Assembly: GCF_900105835.1 (NCBI RefSeq)
Contig: NZ_LT629783.1
Span: 2,108,001 to 2,172,000 of the forward strand
Reading direction: 5' to 3'
DNA from: Pseudomonas fragi
GTDB taxonomy: Bacteria; Pseudomonadota; Gammaproteobacteria; Pseudomonadales; Pseudomonadaceae
Length of the DNA: 64,000 nucleotides
Shown: piece by piece, positions 33,039 to 41,636 of the stretch
Layout: each line of letters opens with the position of its first letter
Numbering within the stretch: position 1 is the first letter of the stretch
Position numbers and translations under genes: made by a program
The notes under the pieces: model-generated
What the model was told of the DNA's origin: nothing
What the model saw: only the letters and a program-made list of their open reading frames with translations
The model's database searches: none

Positions 33039-34043
33039 ATGCCGATCCGTCATTGCATCGTCCATTTGATTGACAAAAAACCCGACGGTACGCCCGCTGT
33101 TCTCCATGCCCGTGACTCCGAACTGGCCGAGTCCCAAGCCATCGAGAACATGCTCGCAGACCTGAACGAAAGCTATAACGCCAAGCAAGGCAAAGCCTGG
33201 GGGTTTTTCCATGCCGAGTCCGGTGCGCACCCGTTCAGCGGCTGGCTCAAGGAATACCTCGATGGCGGTAAAGACTTCACCGCCTTCAGCCGCGTGGCCG
33301 TCGAGCATCTGCAAAAGCTGATGGAAGAGTCCAACCTCTCGGCCGGCGGTCATGTGCTGTTTGCCCATTACCAGCAAGGCATGACCGACTACCTGGCCAT
33401 CGCCCTGCTGCACCACAGCGAAGGCGTGGCGGTGACCTCGGAGCTGGACGTGACCCCGTCGCGCCACCTGGACCTTGGCCAGCTGCACCTGGCTGCGCGG
33501 ATCAATATCTCCGAGTGGCAGAACAACAAGCAGTCCAAGCAGTACATTTCGTTTATCAAAGGCAAGAACGGCAAAAAAGTTTCGGAATACTTCCGCGACT
33601 TTATCGGCTGCCAGGAAGGCGTCGACGGCCCGGGCGAAACCCGCACCCTGCTCAAGGCTTTCAGCGACTTCGTAGAGAGCGAAGATCTGCCGGAAGAGTC
33701 CGCCCGGGAAAAAACCAAGACCCTGGTCGACTATGCCAGCAGCCAGGCAAAAATCGGCGAACCGATGGGCCTAGAAGAGTTGTCCGAGCTGATCGACGAA
33801 GAACGCCCCAAGGCCTTCTACGACCATATCCGCAACAAGGACTACGGCCTGTCGCCGGAGATTCCGGCGGACAAACGCACCCTCAACCAGTTCCGTCGCT
33901 TCACCGGGCGTGCTGAGGGGCTGTCTATCAGCTTTGAAGCCCACCTGCTGGGCTCCAAGGTGGAATTCGACGAAGAAGCCGGCACGCTGGTGATCAAGGG
34001 CCTGCCGACCCAACTGCTCGACCAGCTCAAGCGCAGCAAGTAA
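33039..34043 (+). CDS. yejK: Nucleoid-associated protein YejK (NdpA)
   Basis: YejK is a 37-kDa nucleoid protein that interacts with topoisomerases in E. coli. The 334-residue length matches. The start [17 protein letters not shown] and the internal [20 protein letters not shown] are characteristic. The ATG at 33039 is preferred; the frame extends 18 codons upstream into a promoter-like stretch. The stop TAA overlaps the next ATG (TAATG), so the glutaredoxin gene is translationally coupled. Confidence 0.95.
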   Translation: MPIRHCIVHLIDKKPDGTPAVLHARDSELAESQAIENMLADLNESYNAKQGKAWGFFHAESGAHPFSGWLKEYLDGGKDFTAFSRVAVEHLQKLMEESNLSAGGHVLFAHYQQGMTDYLAIALLHHSEGVAVTSELDVTPSRHLDLGQLHLAARINISEWQNNKQSKQYISFIKGKNGKKVSEYFRDFIGCQEGVDGPGETRTLLKAFSDFVESEDLPEESAREKTKTLVDYASSQAKIGEPMGLEELSELIDEERPKAFYDHIRNKDYGLSPEIPADKRTLNQFRRFTGRAEGLSISFEAHLLGSKVEFDEEAGTLVIKGLPTQLLDQLKRSK

Positions 34044-34393
34044 TGCTCAACGGGATCCTGAAGAAAGTCCTGTTTGTTCTGGTGGTCGTGGTCATTTTCC
34101 AGAACTGGGGCAAGATCGAGCGCGTACTCAACCCTTCAGGGGTCGTGTCCGAGCAAACCCGGGCCAGTGCCCGGGTGGTGCTGTACTCCACCGAGTGGTG
34201 TGGCTACTGCAAGGCGACGCGGCGGTTTCTGGATGAAAAAGGCATTCCGTTCAAGGAATTCGATATCGACAAGGACGCCAGCGCCCGTCAGGCCTACGAG
34301 GCGTTGGGCGGGCGTGGCATTCCGATACTGGATGTGAACGGCACGCTGATTCGCGATTTCAAGCCCGATGCGATATTGGCGGCGTTGAAGTAG
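34043..34393 (+). CDS. Membrane-anchored glutaredoxin family protein
   Basis: The 116-residue protein has an N-terminal membrane helix (about 7-20, VLFVLVVVVIFQ) and a glutaredoxin domain from about 43 with the active site STEWCGYC near 49-56 and the cis-Pro GGRGIPILDV. Orientation of the domain (periplasm or cytoplasm) cannot be settled. It is coupled to yejK by a 1-bp overlap. Physiological partner unknown. Confidence 0.88.
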   Translation: MLNGILKKVLFVLVVVVIFQNWGKIERVLNPSGVVSEQTRASARVVLYSTEWCGYCKATRRFLDEKGIPFKEFDIDKDASARQAYEALGGRGIPILDVNGTLIRDFKPDAILAALK

Positions 34394-34414
34394 AGCTCAA
34401 GAGCCCCTCACCCT

Positions 34415-34640
34415 AGCCCTCTCCCAAAGGGAGAGGGAACTGATTTTCGGTGTTCTCAAGGCCGCGTGCAGTCAGCTCCCTCTCCCTCAGGGAGAGGGAA
34501 CTGATTGTCCCTGTTCTCAAGGCCGCGTGCAGTCAGCTCCCTCTCCCTCAGGGAGAGGGAACTGATTGTCCCTGTTCTCGAGGCCGCGTGCGGTCAGCTC
34601 CCTCTCCCTCCGGGAGAGGGTTGGGGTGAGGGCAAAAAAT
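34415..34640. repeat. 61-bp tandem repeat array, 3.7 copies
   Basis: Units start at 34415, 34476, 34537 and 34598, exactly 61 bp apart; the last is partial. Each has a hairpin core CCCTCTCCCTCAGGGAGAGG followed by a spacer with GTTCTCAAGGCCGCGTGC. Copies two and three are identical except for one or two bases. The outer edges carry CCCTCACCC and GGGTGAGGG, the ends of a widespread palindromic repeat. The array separates the glutaredoxin gene from the GIY-YIG gene and runs into the latter. Confidence 0.93.
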
Positions 34641-34899
34641 CTCCAGCCTGGCTCTGCACCAGGCACTCCTTGGCACTCTTCCTGAGCTTCTTGATCAGGC
34701 GCTCCTGGCGCAGGGCTTCACCCTTGTCCGGCCAGGACTCGACATACACCAGCGCCACTGCCGGGCTTGAAGCAAAAAAACGCGCGCCCTTGCCGGTTTG
34801 ATGCTTGGCAAAACGGCGCACCGGGTCATCGCTGATACCGCAATACAAAGAGCCATTGGCGGCCCGCACAAGATACACAAACCAAGGTTTCCCGCTCAC
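34594..34899 (-). CDS. GIY-YIG nuclease-superfamily protein with repeat-derived C-terminus
   Basis: The 101-residue product carries a GIY-YIG domain (YhbQ/UPF0213 type): [20 protein letters not shown], then [13 protein letters not shown] and an [11 protein letters not shown] helix. Such single-domain proteins bind or cut DNA, with poorly known roles. Start is a GTG at 34899 ([11 protein letters not shown]), three bases after the upstream stop. The last 13 residues ([13 protein letters not shown]) are translated from the 61-bp repeat, which also provides the stop codon. Confidence 0.85.
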   Translation of the reverse strand: MSGKPWFVYLVRAANGSLYCGISDDPVRRFAKHQTGKGARFFASSPAVALVYVESWPDKGEALRQERLIKKLRKSAKECLVQSQAGDFLPSPQPSPGGRGS

Positions 34900-34901
34900 T
34901 T

Positions 34902-35372
34902 TCAGCGGCTGCCCTGAAAGGCCTTGAGCCCTTTTTTGGCCTGTGCCCGGATGGCGTTCTGCACCAGCGGTGTCCACCCCAGCAGCAAACCCTTGAGGCC
35001 CAGCGCCTGACGCGACCAGCGCCACAGGTCGAAGTGATCGTGATGCTCGCAAATCTTGCCATCACGAAATACAAAGCGCGCCTGGATATCATTGACCACC
35101 GTGGCCCCGGTCTGGCCAAACACATAGGTGGCCACCCAGTGCGCGCTGCCGCGCTGGCTGTCGGCCTGAACCTGATCGAAGGTGAGGCTGAAGTCCTTGG
35201 CCCGCGAAGTCAGCATGCGCCACATGTCGGCAGCGTTGTGGCCACGCAGTTCGCCAAACACCGGGTCGCTGAACACCACGTCGGTGGTGTAGCAATCAGC
35301 CATTGCCTGAGCATCAAGCCGCTGGAAGGCCTGGTAGAAACGAGTGATCAATGCTTGATGGTCCTGGCTCAT
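34902..35372 (-). CDS. NTF2/SnoaL-like protein
   Basis: The 156-residue protein begins [20 protein letters not shown] and continues [20 protein letters not shown], the pattern of SnoaL-like NTF2-fold proteins, with [10 protein letters not shown] later. Many are enzymes or binding proteins of unknown substrate. Start is the ATG at 35372; an ORF start at 35405 adds 11 residues without support. It directly precedes the GIY-YIG gene in one transcription unit. Confidence 0.83.
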   Translation of the reverse strand: MSQDHQALITRFYQAFQRLDAQAMADCYTTDVVFSDPVFGELRGHNAADMWRMLTSRAKDFSLTFDQVQADSQRGSAHWVATYVFGQTGATVVNDIQARFVFRDGKICEHHDHFDLWRWSRQALGLKGLLLGWTPLVQNAIRAQAKKGLKAFQGSR

Positions 35373-35437
35373 GGCAGGCTCCGTGCGGGTCAGTAATGCG
35401 AGCACGATAATCTGCCATGAGCAGAAACACTATGGCC

Positions 35438-36733
35438 TCAGACTTTCTCGCTTTGCACATTCACATACAACGAGCGCCCGGCACCCAGCCCGGCGATGAT
35501 CGCGCCCAGGCCGATAACGGCAAAAATCCAGCCCAATGCACTCCAGCCACCGGTCACTTCATGCACCACCCCTACGGCCAGCGGGCCCATCGACGCCACG
35601 GTATAACCAATGCCCTGGGCCATGCCTGACAGGTTGGCCGCAACGTGGGCATCACGCGAACGCAGCACGATCAAGGTCAAGGCCAGGCTGAACGTGCCGC
35701 CCTGCCCCAGGCCCAGCACGATCGCCCAGCCCCACAAGCCGTCGATGGGTGCATAAAGGCAGCCAAACAGCCCGGCCAGGGTCATGCCCATGACCAGCAC
35801 AATGGCCAGCCGTTGATCCTTGCCCCGCGTAGCCATCCAGGGCGCCGTCAACGCCGTGATCAATTGCACGATCACCGAACCCGACATCACCAGCCCTGCC
35901 TGGGTCGGTGTCAGGCCACGACCAATAAGAATTGAAGGCAACCAGCCAAACACAATGTAGGACAACGAGGATTGCAGACCCATATACAGCGTCACTTGCC
36001 AGGCCAGCGGATCGCGCAACAAGCCGCGCACGCGATAAGCCACATTGTGTGTGCCCTGGCGCTTGCCCACTTGCGGCAGCCAGAACATCATCGCCAGCAA
36101 TGCGGGCAAGGCCCAGAACCCCAACCCCATTGCCCAGCTCTGCCCAAGCGACTCGCTAAGTGGCACCGTGGCCCCCGCTGCCAGCGCCGCTCCCAGGCAC
36201 AAGGCCATTGTGTAGACCCCGGTCATGGTTCCCGCATGCCCGGCGAAGTCACGCTTGATGATACCCGGCAACAACACACCGATAACGCCAATACTGGCCC
36301 CCGCCAGAATGCTCCCGGCGAACAGCCCCACCTCCCCCAGACAACTGCGCAGAACAATGCCTCCGCCCAGCGTCAGCAAAATCCCCAGCACCACCCGCTC
36401 TGTACCGAAACGCCGCGCCAGAATTGGCGCCAGCGGTGCGAACAGGCCCAGGCACAGTACCGGCAAAGTGGTCAGCAGCCCCGCCTGCGCCGCCGACAGG
36501 CCCAGCTTGTCCGAGACCTCACCCAGCAACGGCGCCATGCTCGACAATGCCGGGCGCAAGTTCAGCGCCACCAGCACCAGCCCCAACAGCAGCAGCCACG
36601 GGCGCAACACCACGGGTGGTGTGTGCTGCACTTGCTCGTCGTCGGCTTCGGCGTCGATCAGCAACTCTTCCAGCTCATCAAGATGACGAACGGGCTCGAC
36701 GCTGGCATTGGCAATTGACGAGGGGTGGCTCAT
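35438..36733 (-). CDS. MFS transporter, CynX/NimT type
   Basis: The 431-residue protein has twelve membrane segments after a hydrophilic N-terminus. LNLRPALSSMAPLLGEVSDKLGLS near residue 52 is typical of the cyanate/2-nitroimidazole (CynX/YeaN/NimT) group of MFS proteins. The substrate is unknown. I chose the ATG at 36733 because GGAG lies 8-9 bases before it; an ATG at 36757 would overlap the regulator. It is downstream of and co-directional with the GntR gene, a common regulator-transporter pair. Confidence 0.88.
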   Translation of the reverse strand: MSHPSSIANASVEPVRHLDELEELLIDAEADDEQVQHTPPVVLRPWLLLLGLVLVALNLRPALSSMAPLLGEVSDKLGLSAAQAGLLTTLPVLCLGLFAPLAPILARRFGTERVVLGILLTLGGGIVLRSCLGEVGLFAGSILAGASIGVIGVLLPGIIKRDFAGHAGTMTGVYTMALCLGAALAAGATVPLSESLGQSWAMGLGFWALPALLAMMFWLPQVGKRQGTHNVAYRVRGLLRDPLAWQVTLYMGLQSSLSYIVFGWLPSILIGRGLTPTQAGLVMSGSVIVQLITALTAPWMATRGKDQRLAIVLVMGMTLAGLFGCLYAPIDGLWGWAIVLGLGQGGTFSLALTLIVLRSRDAHVAANLSGMAQGIGYTVASMGPLAVGVVHEVTGGWSALGWIFAVIGLGAIIAGLGAGRSLYVNVQSEKV

Positions 36734-36746
36734 GGCGTGCTCCGGC

Positions 36747-37406
36747 TCAAGGTTCATTGATCAACGTCCGGCACAGCGCCATGGCCCGTTGCGGGTTTTG
36801 TTGTTCTACGGCTTGCAGCAGCTCGACGTGCAGGTCGAACACCTTTTGGCGACGCGGGTGAACATCCATCGTCTTGCGCAAATGATTAGTCACAACGCTT
36901 GCGGTGTAGCGATACAGCTCGCTCAAGGCCGGATTGTGGGCGGCATCGATCAGCCGCTGGTGAAACACCAGGTCGCAGCAAATATAGGCATCGAGCTCAC
37001 CGTGATAGTGCTGGCCACTGGCATCGAGCGCCTGATGCAACAGGCGCAGGTCTTCGTCGGTGCGGCGCAAGGCCGCCAGGCCAACGGCTTCGACCTCGAT
37101 GATGTGACGCATCTCCCGCCCCTGCTCCAGAGAACAGGATGACAACGCACGCAGGGTGTCCATCGGGTCGACGCGGCCACGCAGGTAACTGCCATCGCCC
37201 TGGCGAATCTCGATCAGCCCGGCGAATGCCAGTACGCGCATGGCCTCACGCACAGTGTTGCGGCTGATGTTCAGTTGCGTGGCCAGCTCGGGCTCGGTCG
37301 GCAAACGCTGCCCGACCTCCCAGGTACCGTTGTTTATTCGCGCGCGCAACTGCTCAAGGGCCTGGTCGACCAACGAGCGTTTGATGATGGGAGAAGCGTC
37401 TGTCAT
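36747..37406 (-). CDS. GntR-family regulator, FadR subfamily
   Basis: The 219-residue protein has an N-terminal winged helix (LPTEPELATQLNISRNTVRE then AMRVLAFAGLIEIRQGDGSY) and an all-helical FCD ligand domain with D..H residues typical of metal-binding FadR-type sensors (DLVFHQRLIDAAHN). Such proteins usually repress the adjacent transporter until its substrate or a metabolite binds. I use the ATG at 37406 (MTDASPIIKRSLVD); a TTG at 37427 is weaker. An inverted repeat just upstream is a likely operator. Confidence 0.9.
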   Translation of the reverse strand: MTDASPIIKRSLVDQALEQLRARINNGTWEVGQRLPTEPELATQLNISRNTVREAMRVLAFAGLIEIRQGDGSYLRGRVDPMDTLRALSSCSLEQGREMRHIIEVEAVGLAALRRTDEDLRLLHQALDASGQHYHGELDAYICCDLVFHQRLIDAAHNPALSELYRYTASVVTNHLRKTMDVHPRRQKVFDLHVELLQAVEQQNPQRAMALCRTLINEP

Positions 37407-37419
37407 TGAATCCGCCCTT

Positions 37420-37440
37420 TCATCCAATCATAGGATGAAT
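37420..37440. promoter_or_regulatory. Putative operator of the GntR regulator
   Basis: TTCATCC and GGATGAA form a perfect 7-bp inverted repeat with a 7-bp spacer, 14 bp upstream of the regulator ATG. Position and symmetry fit autoregulation by a dimeric FadR-type protein. Binding is inferred. Confidence 0.5.
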
Positions 37441-37530
37441 TTTCCTACATGTTATCCAGACACCTCTATGCAAGCAATCAACTACAGATTTAGAACCCCC
37501 AAAAAACGTTTATTAATCATTGAACTAAAA

Positions 37531-37543
37531 ACCCTTTAAGGGT
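37531..37543. promoter_or_regulatory. Putative MqsA operator upstream of mqsR
   Basis: ACCCTTTAAGGGT is a 6+1+6 palindrome, 29 bp before the mqsR ATG. It resembles the E. coli MqsA site (AACCT-N3-AGGTT type). It lies between TTGAAC (37520-37525) and TAATTT (37543-37548), a possible weak promoter with 17-bp spacing, so binding there would block transcription. Confidence 0.55.
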
Positions 37544-37571
37544 AATTTAAGGCATATCGAGGCGACCTCTT

Positions 37572-37883
37572 ATGGAAAAGAAAACACCTCACTACAACCT
37601 CCAGTGCATTCAAGCCGATGTACAGCGGCTGGGCGCGGTAGCGTTCACCAAAAGCGCACTGGATGGCGGACGGACAATGGGCCTGACCCTCGCACAAATG
37701 CAGCGGGTCATTGCCTCCCTTGAGCGCAGGGCGTTGTATAAATCGATGTCGACCCACGCCGACCACAAGGTCTGGCAGGACGTCTACCACGCACACGCAT
37801 GCGGTCTGGCCATTTATATCAAGGTGACCTATCGCCCCAGTGGAGGGCCACCAGTCATCGCCTTCAAGGAGAAAGACTTATGA
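37572..37883 (+). CDS. mqsR: MqsR-family mRNA interferase toxin
   Basis: MqsR is a ribosome-independent endoribonuclease (cuts at GCU/GCA in E. coli) and the toxin of a type II system. The 103-residue product starts MEKKTPHYNLQCIQADVQ, and YKSMSTHADHKVWQDVY matches the conserved YKSMTTYSDHTIWQDVY of E. coli MqsR; IAFKEKDL ends it. The conserved Lys, Gln, Tyr and Lys residues appear kept, so it looks functional. Toxin precedes antitoxin, the MqsRA order. The stop overlaps the mqsA start. Confidence 0.93.
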   Translation: MEKKTPHYNLQCIQADVQRLGAVAFTKSALDGGRTMGLTLAQMQRVIASLERRALYKSMSTHADHKVWQDVYHAHACGLAIYIKVTYRPSGGPPVIAFKEKDL

Positions 37884-38350
37884 GCAAACATGACTGCTAC
37901 AGCTGCGGGGCCGCCAATGCGATGCAAGCCTTCAAGGGCCGCAGTTTCAATGTGAACTTCAAGCAATTGAACCGCATGGTCCATAGCCTGGCCGGGCGCG
38001 AATGCTCCGCGTGTGCAGAGATCGAATTCGATGCCCCCAGCGCAGAACGCTATGCTCAGGCAGGTGACGAACTTATCGAAGATGCCAAGCGAGTGATGGC
38101 AGAAGAGATGAAACGGATTAGACGCAAGCTGCACTTCACCCAAAAAAGTGCCGTGCAGTTGCTCTCGGGGGGCGGCCACAATGCCTTCAGCCGTTATGAG
38201 CGGGCCGAGGTAGAACCCCCTAAGCCCTTGTTTGTGCTGATGCGTCTGCTTGACCGTCATCCTGAACTGGTCCGGGAGCTGCAAGCCATCAACGAGTGCG
38301 CAGACATCAACGCGCTGCTGGTGCAAAAACAACAGCAGCGCGAAATCTGA
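37880..38350 (+). CDS. mqsA: MqsA-family antitoxin with Zn domain and Xre HTH
   Basis: MqsA neutralises MqsR through its N-terminal zinc domain and represses the operon through its C-terminal HTH. Cys6, Cys9, Cys42 and Cys45 form the zinc site. The C-terminal motif GGGHNAFSRYE matches E. coli GGGVNAFSRYE, which contains the DNA-contacting Asn and Arg. At 156 residues it is longer than the 131 of E. coli, mostly through a C-terminal extension. The ATG at 37880 overlaps the mqsR stop by four bases. Confidence 0.92.
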   Translation: MSKHDCYSCGAANAMQAFKGRSFNVNFKQLNRMVHSLAGRECSACAEIEFDAPSAERYAQAGDELIEDAKRVMAEEMKRIRRKLHFTQKSAVQLLSGGGHNAFSRYERAEVEPPKPLFVLMRLLDRHPELVRELQAINECADINALLVQKQQQREI

Positions 38351-38361
38351 CACCTTTGCTT

Positions 38362-38496
38362 TGTAGCCGCTGACGAGCGCAGCGAAGCTGCGATCGGGCG
38401 GGCAGCGGCCGTTAACCTGTGATCCGGGTTTAAATGGCTGATTTTACGACTGCTGCGCAGTCGATCGCAGCCTCGCTTCGCTCCTCAGCGGCTACA
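38362..38496. repeat. Long imperfect palindrome, second repeat family
   Basis: Left part TGTAGCCGCTGACGAGCGCA and the inverted right part ending CAGCGGCTACA pair at the ends (TGTAGCCGCTGA/TCAGCGGCTACA) and again at CTGCGATCG/CGATCGCAG. It lies between convergent mqsA and aapP and may end both transcripts. Confidence 0.85.
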
Positions 38497-38504
38497 AGCC
38501 CCGA

Positions 38505-39269
38505 TCAATGCAAAATCTGATTGAGGAACAGTTTGGTCCGGTCATTTTGCGGGTTGTCGAAGAAGTCATTAGGGGCGGCCTCCTCGACGATTTCACCCTT
38601 GTCCATAAAGATCACCCGGTTGGCCACGGTGCGGGCAAAGCCCATTTCGTGGGTCACGCAGAGCATGGTCATGCCGTCTTCAGCCAGGCCGATCATGGTG
38701 TCCAGCACCTCCTTGACCATCTCCGGGTCAAGTGCTGATGTCGGTTCATCGAACAGCATGATTTTCGGCTTCATGCACAACGCCCGGGCAATCGCCACAC
38801 GCTGCTGCTGGCCACCTGACAACTGCCCCGGAAACTTGTGCGCCTGCTCCGGAATCCGTACACGCTCCAGATAATGCATGGCAATTTCTTCAGCCTTGCG
38901 CCGGGGCATCTTGCGCACCCACATCGGTGCCAGGGTGCAGTTCTGCAGGATGGTCAGGTGCGGGAACAGGTTGAAGTGCTGGAACACCATGCCCACTTCA
39001 CGGCGCACCGTCTCGATCTGCTTGATGTCGTTGGTCAACTCCACGCCATCCACCACGATGCGGCCCTGCTGGTGTTCTTCCAGACGGTTGATGCAGCGGA
39101 TGGTGGTCGACTTGCCCGACCCCGAAGGCCCGCACAATACAATGCGCTCGCCCGGCTGCACGTTAAGGTTGATGTCCTTGAGCACATGGAACTGGCCGTA
39201 CCACTTGTTGACGCCCTGCATCTGGATAATGCCTTCAGCGCTTGCAGGTTTTTTGATTGCTTCACTCAT
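38505..39269 (-). CDS. aapP: General amino acid ABC transporter ATP-binding protein
   Basis: The 254-residue ATPase has Walker A GPSGSGKS at 47-54, the signature LSGGQQQR, Walker [15 protein letters not shown] and the H-loop VTHEM. It energises uptake of a broad range of L-amino acids through AapQM. It is the last gene of aapJQMP and lies 12 bp after aapM. Assignment to Aap rather than GltL/GlnQ rests on the gene order with two long permeases. Confidence 0.93.
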   Translation of the reverse strand: MSEAIKKPASAEGIIQMQGVNKWYGQFHVLKDINLNVQPGERIVLCGPSGSGKSTTIRCINRLEEHQQGRIVVDGVELTNDIKQIETVRREVGMVFQHFNLFPHLTILQNCTLAPMWVRKMPRRKAEEIAMHYLERVRIPEQAHKFPGQLSGGQQQRVAIARALCMKPKIMLFDEPTSALDPEMVKEVLDTMIGLAEDGMTMLCVTHEMGFARTVANRVIFMDKGEIVEEAAPNDFFDNPQNDRTKLFLNQILH

Positions 39270-39281
39270 GTCGCACTACTC

Positions 39282-40379
39282 CTAACGCTTGTGGCCAGTG
39301 TCCAGCTTGTGCTCCAGATGCATGGAGTAGCGGGACATACCAAAACAGAAAATCCAGAACACCAATGCTGCAAACACATAGCCTTCAGTGGCCATGCCCA
39401 ACCATTTCGGGTCGGCGGCGGCCTGCTTGACGCTGTTGAGCAGGTCGAACAACCCGATGATGATCACCAGGCTGGTGTCCTTGAACAGGGCAATAAAGGT
39501 GTTGACGATGCCGGGGATCACCAGCTTCAGGGCCTGCGGCAAAATCACCAGGCCCATGCTGCGCCAGTAGCCCAGGCCCATTGCCGCAGCCGCCTCGTAC
39601 TGCCCCTTGGGGATGGCTTGCAGACCACCGCGCACCACTTCAGCCACATACGCCGACTGAAACAGGATCACGCCGATCAAGGCCCGCAGCAGTTTGTCGA
39701 AGTTCATGCCCTCGGGCAGAAACAGCGGCAACATCACCGAGGACATGAACAGCACGGTAATCAGCGGCACACCGCGCCAGAACTCGATAAAGGTCACGCA
39801 CACCACACGAATGGCCGGCATGTCCGAACGTCGGCCCAACGCCAGCAAGATCCCCAATGGCAAGGCACCGGCAATACCCACCGTGGCAATGACCAGGGTC
39901 AGCATCAGGCCGCCCCACTGGCTGGTGGCTACGTTGGCCAGGCCCCAGTAACCGCCGTGCAGCAAGGTGTACGCCAGGATCGGGTACAGCACCAGAAAGC
40001 CCAGGCCATAGATTGCCTTGTGCTTGAAGCGCGAGATAAACAACGGCGCTGCGCCCACCACCGCCAGCCACACGGTCAGGTCAACGCGCCAGCGCAGTTC
40101 GGGCGGGTAATAGCCATACATGAACTGGCCAAAACGCTGCTGGATAAACACCCAGCAGGCGCCCTCTTTGGTGCAATCCGCCTGGGTGCTGCCCACCCAG
40201 TTGGCATCGAAAATCGTCCAGCTCAGCAGCGGCGGCACGATCAGCCAGACCAGGTAAAAGGCAAACAGGGTCAGCAGGGTGTTGAGCCAACTGGAGAACA
40301 GATTGGCCCGTGCCCAGGCGACAATGCCGATGCGGTTGCCCGGCGGCGGCATGTCGGGTTTGAAAACATGAGTGGTCAT
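39282..40379 (-). CDS. aapM: General amino acid ABC transporter permease AapM
   Basis: The 365-residue protein has an extended N-terminal membrane region and a C-terminal HisM-type permease domain with the EAA loop (QYEAAAAMGLGYWRSMGLVI then LPQA). The length, well above that of ordinary 220-residue amino acid permeases, is typical of AapM/BztC. It follows aapQ by 10 bp. Start ATG at 40379 (MTTHVFKPDMPPPGNR). Confidence 0.93.
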   Translation of the reverse strand: MTTHVFKPDMPPPGNRIGIVAWARANLFSSWLNTLLTLFAFYLVWLIVPPLLSWTIFDANWVGSTQADCTKEGACWVFIQQRFGQFMYGYYPPELRWRVDLTVWLAVVGAAPLFISRFKHKAIYGLGFLVLYPILAYTLLHGGYWGLANVATSQWGGLMLTLVIATVGIAGALPLGILLALGRRSDMPAIRVVCVTFIEFWRGVPLITVLFMSSVMLPLFLPEGMNFDKLLRALIGVILFQSAYVAEVVRGGLQAIPKGQYEAAAAMGLGYWRSMGLVILPQALKLVIPGIVNTFIALFKDTSLVIIIGLFDLLNSVKQAAADPKWLGMATEGYVFAALVFWIFCFGMSRYSMHLEHKLDTGHKR

Positions 40380-40389
40380 AGTCCCGTCC

Positions 40390-41571
40390 TCATCGCTCGA
40401 TCAGCGCAATACGCGTGTTGTACCAATTCATCAGCAGCGAAATGCTGATGCTGATGGCCAGGTAAACGCTCATGGTGATGGCAATGACTTCAATCGCTTG
40501 CCCGGTCTGGTTGAGTACCGTACCGGCAAACAGTGAAACCATTTCTGGGTACCCGATACCCGCCGCCAGGGACGAGTTTTTAACCAGGTTCAGGTATTGG
40601 CTGGTCAACGGCGGAATGATTACCCGCAACGCCTGCGGGATGATCACCTTGCGCAACGTCGGCCCCGGGCGCAGGCCCAGCGAACGGGCGGCTTCGGTCT
40701 GGCCGTGGCTGACCGACTTGATCCCCGATCGCACGATTTCAGCAATAAAGGCTGCGGTGTAGACCGTCAACGCAATGGTCAACGCCAGCAGTTCCGGGAT
40801 CAGCACCCAGCCACCGACAAAGTTGAAACCCTTGAGCTGTGGCATTTCCCAATGCACCGGGGTGCCGAACAGCAATACGCACAGGCCCGGGATCGCCAGC
40901 AGCAGGAACAGCCCGACCCAGAACTTGTGGAACGGCTCGCCGGTATCTTCGAAACGCTTGTTGGCCCGGCGGACCATCAGCACCACGGCCACGATCGCCA
41001 GTACCACACTGGCCACAAACGGCCAGAAGGCCTCTGTGCCCACAGCGGCCGGCATGTTCAGGCCCCGGCTGCTCATATAGAAGGTGTCCGCGAAGTTGTG
41101 GCTGTTGCGTGGCCCCGGCATGGTCAGGAAGACCGCGAAGTACCAGAACAGGATTTGCAGCAAGGGCGGGATATTGCGAAAGACCTCGACATACACCGTG
41201 GCCAGCTTGCTGATCATCCAGTTCGACGACAAACGCGCCACACCGATGATAAAACCCAGGATCGTGGCCAGGACAATACCGATCACAGACACCAGCAAGG
41301 TGTTGAGCAAACCGATCAAAAAGACCCGGGCGTAACTGTCGGACTCGGTGTAATCAATCAGATGTTGCGCAATGCCAAACCCGGCACTGCGCTCAAGAAA
41401 GTCAAAACCCGAAGTAATGCCGCGATGCTGCAAGTTGGTCTGGGTATTGTTGAACAGGTACCAGCCCAGGAAGACCACCAGCGCGACGGTGACGATCTGA
41501 AACAACCACGCACGCACGCGGGGATCGCCAAGGCTGAGCCTGGGCTTGGGTGCGCCGACTTTAATATGCAT
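40390..41571 (-). CDS. aapQ: General amino acid ABC transporter permease AapQ
   Basis: The 393-residue permease begins MHIKVGAPKPRLSLGDPRVRAW, has about eight membrane segments and an EAA loop GQTEAARSLGLRPGPTLRK followed by VIIPQALRV. It pairs with AapM in the membrane. A hairpin lies in the 65-bp gap between aapJ and aapQ. Confidence 0.94.
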   Translation of the reverse strand: MHIKVGAPKPRLSLGDPRVRAWLFQIVTVALVVFLGWYLFNNTQTNLQHRGITSGFDFLERSAGFGIAQHLIDYTESDSYARVFLIGLLNTLLVSVIGIVLATILGFIIGVARLSSNWMISKLATVYVEVFRNIPPLLQILFWYFAVFLTMPGPRNSHNFADTFYMSSRGLNMPAAVGTEAFWPFVASVVLAIVAVVLMVRRANKRFEDTGEPFHKFWVGLFLLLAIPGLCVLLFGTPVHWEMPQLKGFNFVGGWVLIPELLALTIALTVYTAAFIAEIVRSGIKSVSHGQTEAARSLGLRPGPTLRKVIIPQALRVIIPPLTSQYLNLVKNSSLAAGIGYPEMVSLFAGTVLNQTGQAIEVIAITMSVYLAISISISLLMNWYNTRIALIER

Positions 41572-41602
41572 GAGGTGCCCCTAACAATGGATCAGACTAC
41601 AT

Positions 41603-41627
41603 CACCCGGCAGTTGGCCTGCCGGGTG
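41603..41627. terminator. Intercistronic hairpin between aapJ and aapQ
   Basis: Perfect 10-bp arms CACCCGGCAG and CTGCCGGGTG flank a 5-nt loop 9 bp downstream of the aapJ stop. No T-run follows, so it more likely stabilises the aapJ message or attenuates than fully terminates. Such structures commonly raise binding-protein levels over permease levels. Confidence 0.7.
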
Positions 41628-41636
41628 AAAGGGCTA

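Noticed and set aside
32747..33040. 97-codon minus-strand frame between the HU gene and yejK
   Set aside because: No family resemblance, would cover the yejK start region, composition unlike neighbours.
34415..34640. Possible CRISPR array
   Set aside because: The period is constant at 61 bp but there are no unique spacers: the whole unit repeats, and no cas genes are nearby.
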